A stretch of DNA of 64,000 bases from Galbula dea (taxonomy: Eukaryota > Chordata > Aves > Piciformes > Galbulidae). The stretch covers positions 1 through 64,000 of the forward strand of contig VWZX01010904.1 in the NCBI GenBank assembly GCA_013399015.1, in the 5' to 3' direction. The translations under genes were made by a program, and so were the position numbers. The notes under the pieces were generated by a model. That model did not search any database. It worked only from the letters and a program-made list of their open reading frames with translations, and had not been told where the DNA came from. Within the stretch, counting starts at the first letter, position 1, and the number at the start of each line of letters is the position of its first letter. Below are positions 10,687 through 21,150 of the stretch, piece by piece.

Positions 10687-12447
10687 TTAATTACATTAAC
10701 ATTGTTTTCATGTACCAGCCCTCTCCTTTTCAGGGGTTTAAAGAGAGAAGGAAACACCTCTTAGTGGCACCATACATAAACCCACGTGGAAGCTGGCAAG
10801 CCAAGCAGGGATTTTGGATTGGATGCAGCACCACTGGAAGGAAAAAAAATGATGCATTTGGAGAGGTGGGAATGATTAGTGCATCCTTTCTGATTTTTTT
10901 TCATTTCTATTTCCTTTTTTTTCTCTGCTGATGGGGCTCACTCAGTCACTGCCCCTCAGTGCTGGGAGGGGAGAGGATGGTTAGGCTCCCTAAGGTAATG
11001 TCATTCTCTTTATATGGGGTGTCAGCACTCTGCTTCCCAGTCTGTACAGCCTACATGTTTTACTTCACAAAGATATCCCTATTTAGAGATGAGTATTTTG
11101 TAGCTGTGCCTAGCAGAGCATTGACTCCACATCTGGGTGTGTGCTCTGACCCAGAGAGGGGCTGGACATCAACCCCTCCCCTGGCCCACAGGGAATTCAT
11201 TGATTATCCTCCCTTCTTTCCCCAGGGGTCTGAAGGACAGAAACCCTGCACAGAAAAGAGAAACCAAAAAAACCTCCTTGTGCTTCTGTCTGCTGCAGGT
11301 TGAGCTTTCAGCCTTGCCTGTGCTGATGACTTATCCTAAACCATGGTTCTGATGAGAAACAAGCATGAGAAGTGAAAGGACCCAATCAACCTGGGGACAC
11401 TATAGAGTCATGTGATGTTGGAACTACTGGAGTGTCTCCTGACATGTCTGGGGCCTGCTGGGCATGGATCAGAGAAGATCTGAGCCCAGCAGGAGAGAGG
11501 ACTAAGCCATCTCCAGGTGGTTGACTTGTAAAGTCAGGTTCTGTCAGCTTGAACTTGGAAGGAATCTCTGTTTCGTGCAGACCATCTCCATCACCACCTT
11601 CCCTCCCTCCTTCACTTCCTTCAGAGCTAGCAGATGGCCTCCTACTTTTACCTGCCTGCTGCACTTCCCTCCTCCAGCAAAACCTTGTCCTCTCACTATC
11701 AGCAGGAAGGATCTCCTGGGGCTCAGCCAAGCAGAAGGTCAAGAGAAGCTTCGCTGCTGCTGGCCATCAACTCTGCACAAGCCCCAAGGACTGTGCTCCA
11801 GGCACTACTGGTCACCTAAGCTGACTTTTGACTGTTGACAGCATGAAACACCACATCCTCAGCATCCCCAGCCCAGCTGGAACACCCAGGTGCCTCTTCT
11901 TGTCTCTTGGAAGGTTCTGTGGGGGACTGATCTGGGAAGGACGAGAGAAAAAGAGGCTACCACTACTGCTCTTGGCTGAAGCTATCTCAAGAGCATGGAT
12001 GAGGTTGAAACAGGCCCTTCTGGAGGAGAGCAGTGGTGAAAACCCTTCTCCTGCAAGATGCTGGAGAGGTGGGCTGGCTGGCTGGGAGCCCTGCCTTGAT
12101 GGGGGTCAGCTGGACTTAACCACACAGGTGAGGGCTCTGCTGGGAGGAGGAAGAAGGCAATAAGGCTGCACCACCAGCTCCCTGGACAAAGGAGCTTCTC
12201 ATTCCTCAAAAGCCCTTGATGTTTCCCAGCAGAACAGATGGTCCAGAAGAACAATTTGCAGTGCTCATGTGAATGGCACCAGCAGCTTGCTGAGCCTGGG
12301 TCCCCTTGGAGAACATCTCCAGGCTCCAGAGCAGCAAACCCAAGTGAGTGCAGGCAACTGGGCAGGGTGTGCATAAGAGATCCTGGTCACTCCTTAATTG
12401 ATCATTAGCCAAGACAACCTCACTGCTGCTGAAAGCCAACTTACTAT

Positions 12448-12497
12448 CAGTTGGACTCCATGATCCTGGTGAGTTCCTTCCAACTCAGGCCATTCTC
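12448..12497 (+). repeat. Possible CR1 terminal fragment
   Basis: 'ttggactccatgatcctggt' followed by 'ttccttccaactcaggccat' matches the last 50 bases of a CR1. Too short to be sure. Confidence 0.5.
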
Positions 12498-15400
12498 TTT
12501 AGGAACCTAGCTATTGATTCTCTTCCCAACTGAGTGTGAAGGGTTGGGGTTTTTTTTCTGGACCAACTTTATTTCAGTGGTTGCTTCCAAGTGGGAATGG
12601 GGCAGAGAAGATTACCTCACCTGCCCAGGTGTCTGTACAAGTGACTATGGCCAGCCATGTGCTGGGCTTGGGGAATGACCCTGGGTAGTAAACCTGCAGC
12701 TGTTGTAAGCTGCCAAGCAGAAGCATCTAGGTAACTACCTTTATCCTCCTCATTGAAACCTTGGTTCCTGATTTTTTTTGCAGCCAGTTGGTGAGGGTTG
12801 GGGAGGTATTTTTTTCCTTTTTTTTCCCCCTAAAAATAGCTACTTTGAATCATCAAACCACACACAATTTCAGTAGCAAAGGTAATGTATAAAAGACTTC
12901 TCTCTTACAAAAGAAAAGCAGAAACATGAACCCCAACCAAACCACATCTAAGGCAGTTTCAGTGGGTGAGAAATCCAAAAGTTCAGTGGTCACTTCCCCC
13001 CCCCACACACCCTCAGAAACACAGGGAGGAAAGGGGGAAAACCAAAACCCTGTAGCAAGCTCCTCAGTAGGATGGTGACTGCAAAGTGCCTTTCACAGAT
13101 GGCTTTTAGCAGCTCCTGCAACAGAGAGCTGGCACTGGGGGAAATTGTCTTTACATGGCTGTGCAAATCTTCAGACTACTTCCACAGGTCAGCTCTTGGA
13201 ACCTGTAGCCTCATATCCTAGTTCATGACAAGGCCTTCTTGTAGCTACTTCAAGGATTTGCCTTTATTGGGTGTATTTATTTGGCTTTTTCTTCTCCCCC
13301 CTTCTTAAACACTGCTGGAGTTTCCTAAGATGGCAGCAGCACAAACCCTTTGAAAGCCTGAAAGCTCACCCAAGTGTTGCCATGCTTCTTCCAAATGGAA
13401 TTCAATCCATCCAGGCAAGCAAAGGATCTCAGCATTGTTGTGTAGAAGAAAACTGCTTAGCAAGTGCTTCTGTCCAAGCAGGATTCCACCTCAGCAGTGG
13501 TTTTTGCACCCTCTCTGAATGCAAACCATTGCCTATGGACAGGGCAATGGTTGTACCTCCCCCCTCCATGAACACAATGTTCTCCCCAGCCAGGGGCTTC
13601 CTTACCTAAAACCACACACCTTAGCTTCTTGAGATGTTTGCATTTGAAGGCTGGATCCAGAAGAGCTCAAGAGCCAGTATCTGGTACTGGTACCCAGTGC
13701 CTTCCAGCATACCTGGGGGAAAGAACTGGAGAGGTGCTTTGGTGTGGAGCAGCAAACAGGCTGCTGGGGGAAGGAAGGTTCTCCACTTTGCTTTCTCAGT
13801 GGCAAAGGAACAGAGCTAGATTGAATGGCTTGTTCCACAGAAGTTCTTCTGTACCTTAGTATCTGCCTTGAATGAAACAGAAGAGTTTCATCACCTTCCA
13901 CATGAGGAAACCACTCCAAAAAGGTCAAGAGCATGAAGAAAACCAGGGAGATGTGAGCCAAGAGCCACAAAAAAAAGAATCAGACTAAAGAAACACTCTT
14001 GAAGGGAAAAAAACCATAAAGAACTCCTTGTCTCTTTGTCAGCTGCACACATCTCCTCACTTGGATTCTGTCTTGTCTCACAGGCCTAGCATCAACACTG
14101 GCACAGCCTAAGGAGGGTCACCAAATCCAGAGTGCTGGAAGAAAACCATGCAGTTATTGCCATGTTTGAGGATGGATATGAAGGGGCTGAGGAGGCAGTG
14201 GAAGGAAGAACTAAGCCAACAAGACTCCAGGGAGAGTGGCAAGGAGCCTGTGACTCTTAGCTGATCAGCCAAGTTGGCCTTGCTCTGGCAGAAAGAGTCT
14301 TCCTGCTGGTTGCCAAGCCCTCCAAGAAACCACTTGGATGCCACCACTGTTGGTTGGTTTGCCCTTGGTCTGCTGTCACTGAAGAAGTGTGGACACCAAA
14401 GGTGTTGTCTCCAGGTCTTGAAGATGTTGCTGGTGAAAGCCTCAAGATCCTGATGGAGCTGCAGGGCTGTGGTGGGAAACCAAAGAGCAGCCAACACAAA
14501 AGGCTGAGGAGTACATGCCATGGATGGGTAAGCAGAAGCTTGGTCTCCACAGAGCTCTCAGAAGTCACAAGGGATCCAAAAAGACGTGCAAGGGTTTAAA
14601 TGAACTGCAGGGGAAACCAAAACCAAACCCCAACAGAAACCAAAAACCAAGCAGGGTCTTGCTAGCTTCAGTTTGCCTTTGGATGAAAGCCACCTTAAAG
14701 AAAGAAAGGAAGCAGGCCATGGTTCCTTCCTGCTGTTGGCCTCCTCAGCTGGGTTGTGTCTCCCTCCTTCAAACTGGTAAACTGAGCCCTGTAAGGAAAC
14801 AAAGATACAATAAGCCTGATGAATGCATTTCTGATTTTCTTTTACCTATAGTAAAACACAGGTTAGCCCACAGCTGGTTAGGAAGACAGCAGCTCAGAGC
14901 AAAGGACTCTTGAAGGTGGCACCTCCAGAAAATGAACTGAAACCACCAGTGTTTTCAGGGTGGTTGCCTGAGTGAGAAACATTAATCCATATTCATGGAC
15001 CTCTGCCCCCAGTGCTCATCTTCAGGAGGTGCCACCAGCACTCACATTCTCCATGGAAATTACAGGCAGCCAGAAATAGACACTTGGCTCTTCTACAGGT
15101 GGTCACACCCCAGGAATGCAAAGGAAGGTTGCTAAGAGCTGCAGGAGTTTGCAAGCTCTTTTGGCCTCCTTTCTCATGGGGTCTCCAGTGATCAGCTTCA
15201 TAGCAACACTTGCTACTGGCTTATGGAAAGGTCTCCTCATGTTTGCTTCCCAAGAGTTATTTCAGGGAGCTTGGGGCACATGAAGAACACTGCAGGAGGC
15301 ACAAGCAGGTTCTGGAGCTCCTTGGTGTGCTGTGTCTACCCATATTCACCTGGACTCCAGTGCTTTTCAATGAACAGGCAGATAACTAAACCCCTCATCA

Positions 15401-16270
15401 ATAAAATCAATATAATAACTCAACTCTGTATCAATAGCTTCCCTTACATTGTCTTCCACCCTGCTGCTGACTCCTCTTTGTGAGGGTTCAAAGCAGGGTG
15501 AGGACTTGCAAAGAAGGTAGCATGATGGTCTTGACTTTAAGAGAAAAGAAGGTGGCAAGCTGAGAATGTGGGGAGCATCCCTTCAACACAAAAGCATCCA
15601 CCAACTGCCAGAAGAAGCAGGTGAAGGCTAAAGGAAGGGAGATGGACTGGGACCACTGGAAGGATGTAAATAATTCACACCTTTAACTCTTCAGAGATGT
15701 CCAAGTAGAATTCTAAGCCAAGTCAGACTTGCTGAGACATCCTGCCCTTTTCTGAAGGTCAACACTGATTTTTGTTTTCCCAGGTTCTCCCAGAGCAAGG
15801 GTTGGAACTCCAGCCCTGCTGCATGTTTTTAAGTTGCAGGAAGACAGTCAGACATGGAGGAATTTTAGCACTTCAGAACAAGAATGCTGCAATATTCATG
15901 GAGCATGGAACTGGTTTGGATTAGCATGTCCTAAAACTATTTAAATCAAACTGGCTAGAGGTGCCAGTGAATCTAGACCAGCTCTCATTCCAGAAGAGGA
16001 GAAAAAGGAGGCAGCAGTTTGCAACTGCAGGCTCAAGCATAACATTTTAATTGTGGCTTTCATCAAAACAGTCTAATCTCTGCCCAACATCTAAGTTCCA
16101 ATCATTCCCAGTCCTGGCTCCTGAGACCTCTTCTTTTGCCCTTTAAGTGCTAGAATTCCTGAACTGGATTAACAAAAGAGTGCCTGCTAGCACCTTAGGT
16201 CCTCTTGGAGCTCAGTCTACCACCTCTTGAGTACTGCTTGGGTTGTCTCCTAAACACCTCTGGAGTTTGT

Positions 16271-16367
16271 GTGGAATGTTTATTCCACGTGGAAGTCCCC
16301 CTTTTCCCAGGGTCTAGGAGCTTGGTTGAAGCACCACTAAATCCTGTGTGAAGTCCTGGCTATAAAA
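16271..16367 (+). promoter_or_regulatory. Overlapping palindromes with E-box, TATA box 70 bases on
   Basis: GTGGAAT at 16271-16277 and ATTCCAC at 16282-16288 form a perfect 7-base inverted repeat with a 4-base loop. TTCCACGTGGAA (16284-16295) is a perfect 12-base palindrome containing the E-box CACGTG. TATAAAA follows at 16361-16367 in GC-richer flanks. The arrangement looks like a core promoter facing right, but no downstream exon is recognisable. Confidence 0.3.
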
Positions 16368-16655
16368 CCCTTGTGTGATCTCTGACACTGTGAGTGAGCC
16401 TCATGCTTAGGAATAGGCACCCTGGGAATATAGAATGTCTCCAGCTGAATCCCTGCAAGTTCATTGTCCATTCAGAGTGGACAGGCAACAGGTGAAATCC
16501 CTTCCCTTGGCCTCAAGGGAAGTGCCAGCCTTCTCCTGGAGAAGGGGGAACAGAGGTCTACCTCTTCTGAGGCAGAAGCAGAAACCAAACAGAGAGATGC
16601 CACTTCTCAGAGGAGCACAGTAACCACAGTGCTGTGGGACAGGAGATCACATGGA

Positions 16656-17076
16656 GTCACAGAATCCTTCTGGTTGGGAAAGACCTCTGAGACCAAGCAG
16701 CCACCCAACACTGCCATGCTTACCACTCAAACATGGCCCCAGGCACCACAGCTACATGATTCCTGAACCCCTCCAGGGATGGTGATTCCATCACCTCCCT
16801 GGGCAGCCTGGGCCAATGCCTGAGAACCCCTTTTGGGGAAGAAATCCTTCCTAACATCCAACCTGAACCTCCCCTGGGGCAACTTGAGGCCATTTCCTCT
16901 TCTCCTATCACTAGTCACCTGGGAGAAGAGCCCAAGCCCCAGCTGGCTCCAGCCTCCTCTCAGGGAGCTGCAGAGAGTGAGAAGGTCTCCCCTGAGCCTC
17001 CTCTTCTCCAGCCTAACCAAGCCCAGTTCCCTCAGCTGCTCCTCACAACACTTGTGCTCCAGACCCTTCCCCAGCA
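16656..17076 (-). repeat. CR1 LINE fragment, group 2
   Basis: Long antisense copy from 'gtcacagaatccttctggtt' to the block 'cttgtgctccagacccttcc'. Shares its 5' portion with 25563-26070, 28018-28153 and 53130-53555. Confidence 0.92.
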
Positions 17077-17280
17077 GCTACAAGAGCAGGGATGAGTTGT
17101 TTGCTTTTGGTCTGTAGAAATCTGATGCTCCTGGTTTTCATGACATCTCTCCTAAACCTAACAGAAGATTCCCAGCAACTTAATGATGTGCTTGGAATAT
17201 CAAGTGCCCTAAAGCAGGAAACTCAACTGTAGCTTTGATCTCTGGAGAAATCACCTGCTGCACACCTCCTGTTCCTCCCA

Positions 17281-17400
17281 GATCCAAGAACCATGGAGAT
17301 GTGGTCCCTGGGGGCACGATTTAGTGGTCAGTGTGGTAGTGTTGGGTGGATGCTTGGACTCCTTGAGCTCAGGTCTTCTCCAACCATCCTGATTCTCTGA
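17281..17400 (+). repeat. CR1 terminal fragment, group 2
   Basis: From 'gaaccatggagatgtggtcc' to 'ccatcctgattctctga'. Only the last 120 bases of the element. Confidence 0.8.
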
Positions 17401-17892
17401 TCTCCTGGCCCCAGTTTTAATAACCCACCTTGAAAATGACAGGTGCCAACTTCAGGCTGTTGAGGTCACAGTGACTCTAGGAAGGGACATTGAAGCTTGT
17501 AATTGAAACATTAATCATGTGCTCAAGACATGAGGCAGAGGTGACTAAATCCCAAATATTTTTTGCTTGATTTTAATTAGTAAAAGGATGTCCTTTCCTC
17601 TGGAAAAAAAAATGCAAATCACCAGTTCAAGCTCTGCTCCTTTTGGCAGCATCAGCATCCTTCTGGAGGTGCTTTTAATTTCTGCAGAAATTACCCTCTG
17701 GGGTGGAGCTGTGCTCCTGCAGAGTCCTTAGCATGCAAAGCACACCCAGAGCTGCAGCTCTAGTTATGTGGCAGCTGATTTAGCATTATTGTAGGAGGAT
17801 TCATCAGCCTGCAAGGCTAGATTGAAACTAAAAACTGTGAGCTGACAACTGGAGACACTGTATTTATTCCCTGTGAGCTGAGACGTGGAGGA
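17401..17892. other. Intergenic, no gene seen
   Basis: Unique, TAAT-containing sequence with an A9 run near 17605. Nothing recognised. Confidence 0.5.
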
Positions 17893-18205
17893 ATAGAATC
17901 CTAGAATTGAGAGAGTTGAGAGGGGACCTGAAAGATCATCTAGTTCCAACCCCCCTGCCTGCCAGGGACACCTCCCACTACAGCAGCTTGCCCACAGCCC
18001 CAGCCAGCCTGGCCTTCAAAGCTTCCAGGGATGGAGCTTCCACAGCCTCTCTGGGCAACCTGTTCCAGTGTCTCCCCACCCTAACAGTGAAGAACTTCCT
18101 CCTAATATCCAACCTAAATCTCCTCTCCTCTAGCTTGCATCCATCCCCCCTAGTCCTATCACTACCTGACCTCCTCAAAAGTCCCTCCCCAGCTTTCTTA
18201 GGTAT
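17893..18205 (-). repeat. CR1 LINE fragment, group 1
   Basis: From 'agaatcctagaattgagaga' to 'gtccctccccagctttctta'. Very similar to 54348-54711 and 37743-38230. Confidence 0.93.
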
Positions 18206-18279
18206 CTAAGAGCATCAGCAATATATTTTCTGCTTCTCCCTCCACGACACATGCACACACTGCAGACACTGTTCTTCTA

Positions 18280-18452
18280 ATCCTAGAATCATTAAGGGTG
18301 GAAAAGACCTCTAAGATCATCAATCCAACCATCCACCCAACACCCCCATGCCACTAAACCATGTCACCCAGTGCCATGTCTCCATGGTTTTGGAACCCCT
18401 GCAGGGATGGTGACTCCACCACTGCCCTGGGCAGCCTGGGCCAATGCCTAAC
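18280..18452 (-). repeat. CR1 terminal fragment, group 2
   Basis: Starts 'atcctagaatcattaagggt' and stops after 'gcagcctgggccaatgccta'. Lies 75 bases from the previous CR1 in the same orientation. Confidence 0.9.
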
Positions 18453-18679
18453 ATCCTCTCTAAACAAAAAAAACCCAAACTAAATGACTTTTCCCCACAC
18501 CTTTTCTTCCTCCCTTTGTTGCAGAAATGATTCTGAAAAGCCACCCAAAGCTTCTGAATCCTAGCTGTGCTCAGTGAACAGCCACATGCAACTCCTTGCT
18601 GTCATGAATTCATTAGCCCACCAATACCCCTAATGCAACTTCATTTTGACCTCCATGCCCTGGGAACTAGATTATTTTT

Positions 18680-18710
18680 GGGGGTGGGGGGAATGGGTTG
18701 GGGGAGGGGG
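18680..18710 (+). other. Canonical G-quadruplex motif
   Basis: Five G runs of 5, 6, 3, 5 and 5 bases are separated by T, AAT, TT and A. With every run at least three long and loops of 1-3 bases, this meets the strictest sequence criterion for a stable intramolecular G4. Confidence 0.8.
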
Positions 18711-19161
18711 AGTAGGAATCTGATTTTCTCCAAACCAACTGTCAGCATCATGGGATGGAAGAGCTGAAAAATGACAATGAGAGTTTCCCACTGTGCAGGT
18801 GAGTGACCTGTTGGAGACAGCTCTGCCTGCCAGGATTCCTCCCCCCTCCCTGTACCATCAGACACAGACCAATTGATTAGATCATCTTCTACCCACCACC
18901 AACTAGGCTCAAGAGACTAATTAGAGAGAGTACTGCCTGTGCTGGCACCCCATTGACACCTAATTTGCTCAGCCAAAGCCTTTGGGGAGAATGCATTATC
19001 TCTCTGCAGCTGCACTTCATGCATTTCTGATTTCAGGCAGAAGCAAGGAGCATTCTTCTCTCTCTGGAGCAAACCTGACTACAGAAGCCCTGAAGTGCTA
19101 AATACAAGCAGACAAATTAAAGCTGGCCAGCCTCCCAAAACAGTTTTTCCCCTTCATATCA

Positions 19162-19238
19162 CTATATATACACACACATGTGTATATACACACACACAGA
19201 CACATATGTGTATATATATATATACACACACATGCACA
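19162..19238. repeat. Compound (CA)n/(TA)n microsatellite
   Basis: Alternating pyrimidine-purine sequence with 'acacacatgtgtatatacac' symmetry. Part of it is self-complementary. Confidence 0.9.
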
Positions 19239-19537
19239 CTTTCTGTCTGTGTCTACAGTGCATGTGCTCAAAGGCAAACATAGAAGCAGTGTGGATGTCT
19301 CAGCCTGAATGTGTGGAAAGCCTGAGAACATCAAGACCCTTCCATCAACATCTGCTTGAAGATATCCACTTGTGACCCTGGGCCACAGACCTCTCACCTT
19401 CCAAAGGGTTTGCCACTTGCCTCATGAACAGATCCTTACATGTGCATGGAAAATGTAATGTTATATTAAATAGATCATAATATAGAAGAAATAATAATGA
19501 CAGGCAATAAGGATAGACAATAATATGATAGACAATA

Positions 19538-19908
19538 ATCCTAGAATCCTAGAGCTGTCAAGAGTTGGAAGGGACCTGAAAGATCATCTAGTTCCAACCC
19601 CCTGCCTGCCAGGGACACCTCCCACTAGAGCAGCTTGCCCACAGCCCCAGCCTGGCCTTCAAAGCTTCCAGGGATGGAGCTTCCACAGCCTCTCTGGGCA
19701 ACCTGTTCCACTGTCTCCCCACCCTCATGGTGAAGAACTTCCTCCTGATATCCAATCTAAATCTCCCCTCCTCTAGCTTGCATCCATTCCCCCCTAGTCC
19801 TATCCCTACCTGACCTCCTAAACAGTCCCTCCCCAGCTTTCTTGTAGCCCTCTTCAGATACTGGAAGGCCACCAGAAGGTCTCCTGGTAGCCTTCTCTTC
19901 TCCAGACT
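19538..19908 (-). repeat. CR1 LINE fragment, group 1, inside a 'gatagaca' repeat
   Basis: From 'atcctagaatcctagagctg' to 'gccttctcttctccagact'. The 12-base 'atatgatagaca' occurs just outside both ends (19523-19534 and 19914-19925). The element therefore either inserted into an existing minisatellite or carries a target duplication. Confidence 0.93.
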
Positions 19909-19913
19909 AATAG

Positions 19914-20013
19914 ATATGATAGACATAGATATTACAAAACCATGATAGACAAAAACCATGATAGACAAAAACCATGATAGACAAAAACCATGATAGACAA
20001 AAACATGATAGAG
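19914..20013. repeat. 16-bp minisatellite 'catgatagacaaaaac'
   Basis: About four to five tandem copies of the 16-base unit, preceded by diverged 'gatagacatagat' units. Related 'gatagacaat' units lie across the CR1 at 19511-19537. Confidence 0.9.
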
Positions 20014-20750
20014 GACTCTATCATTTCCCCAGGGAAGTTTTCCTTCCCTGAGATGTAACAGAAATGCAACTGTTCTGATATATAAAAATAAACCATAAAG
20101 AGAAGAACTGCTCTGCAGTGTTGTCAGCTCAGGTTCTGAATTATCCCATGGACAAAGCTGGGCTGACCTCTCTGCCTATCAAGTTGCCTCTCCTCAGAGG
20201 TGTGGTAGTTCCAAGGTGATTTCAGAAGCCAGCCTGGCTTTGCTGAGAGCTTCCCTTCCATGGACTCTCCCTTGTTTGTGGTTTCCTGAGGACTATGAAA
20301 TATCAGGTGACTAAAATTGCTTTCTGCTGGGCTTTAGTTTTCTCTAGTTCTCTCTGCCCCCAAAACAGAGAGGAGAGGCAAGGCTTCAGGCTGTCATTAA
20401 AATTGTATTGGGGTGGAAAAAAAGAATTGACACTAGAAATATGATTTCTTTTCTTTTCTTTACAGACTGAGAAGGGTTGGAAGCAAATATTCTCTGCTCT
20501 TGGCTGGTGTGTGCTTCCTGAACTCAGACAGCTTGGGACACACAGGAAGATGGTTGATTTGCATCACTTCTGCAACAGCACTGAACCCCAAAATATCTTC
20601 TTCTTGTGATGTGTCTACAAAGCAGCTTTCGGGAGCTGGATGAAGCTGAATTATTATGGTTTAATTTCAGCTTGTGTCAAAGCCTGTGTTGCTGGGGTCA
20701 GTTTGTGGTGTCAGCTCAGGATGCTGCACAGCCATAACTAGAGAATTAAG
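20014..20750. other. Intergenic, no gene seen
   Basis: Unique sequence. A 'ttcttttcttttctttacag' stretch at about 20447-20466 resembles a splice acceptor, but no recognisable exon follows. Confidence 0.5.
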
Positions 20751-20990
20751 AGAGCTGCCCAGGGGAGAAAGACCTGAAGGTGCTGGTCAACAGCAGCTGA
20801 AGATGAGGCAGCAGTGTGCCCAGGTGGCCAAGAAGGCCAACAGCATCCTGGCTTGGAGCAGCACTGGTGTGGCAGCAGGGCTAGGGCAGGGATTGGCCTC
20901 CTGGGCTGGGCACTGAGGAGGTCACACCTCCAATCCTGGGGTCAGGAGCAGGGAAGTTGGACCAGCTAACTTCTGGTGGTGCCTTCCACA
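20751..20990 (+). repeat. CR1 fragment with ORF2 remnant
   Basis: Encodes a degraded ORF2 tail ('cagcagtgtgcccaggtggc', 'aagaaggccaacagcatcct'), then 'gcactgaggaggtcacacct' and a short terminal part. The centre is missing by deletion. Confidence 0.8.
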
Positions 20991-21150
20991 GAATCACAAA
21001 GGTTGGGAGACACCTCTAAATTCATCAAGTCCAACCATACCAATCAGCATCCCACTAAACCCTGTCCCTAAGGACCACATCTGAATGCTTCCTGAAGCCC
21101 TCCAGGGATGGTGACTCCACCACCTCCCTGGGCAGCCTGGGCCAAGACTT
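20989..21150 (-). repeat. CR1 terminal fragment, group 2, tail-to-tail with previous
   Basis: Starts 'cagaatcacaaaggttggga' and contains 'ctccagggatggtgactcca'. Its 3' end abuts the 3' end of the plus-strand fragment at 20990 with no spacer. Confidence 0.85.

Larger units (their letters stand above)
10462..16655. other. Long CR1-poor stretch, no gene seen
   Basis: About 6.2 kb with at most one doubtful 50-base CR1 tail (12448-12497), where the window average is one CR1 per 1.5 kb. Minus-strand AATAAA hexamers occur near 10509, 12569 and 13263, a rate close to chance. A (TA)n run lies at 10656-10686 and a palindrome with a TATA box at 16271-16367. Open frames up to 137 codons have no recognisable motif. 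Confidence 0.5.
18453..19537. other. Intergenic, microsatellites, no gene seen
   Basis: Holds the G-quadruplex motif at 18680-18710 and the CA/TA repeat at 19162-19238. It ends in A/T-rich sequence with 'gatagacaat' units next to a CR1. Confidence 0.5.

Noticed and set aside
10505..13290. Minus-strand AATAAA hexamers as 3' ends of an unknown gene
   Set aside because: Their frequency is near chance, and no exon with recognisable coding sequence lies upstream.
20440..20500. Strong-looking splice acceptor 'ttcttttcttttctttacag'
   Set aside because: No recognisable exon or matching donor follows; pyrimidine runs of this kind are frequent here.
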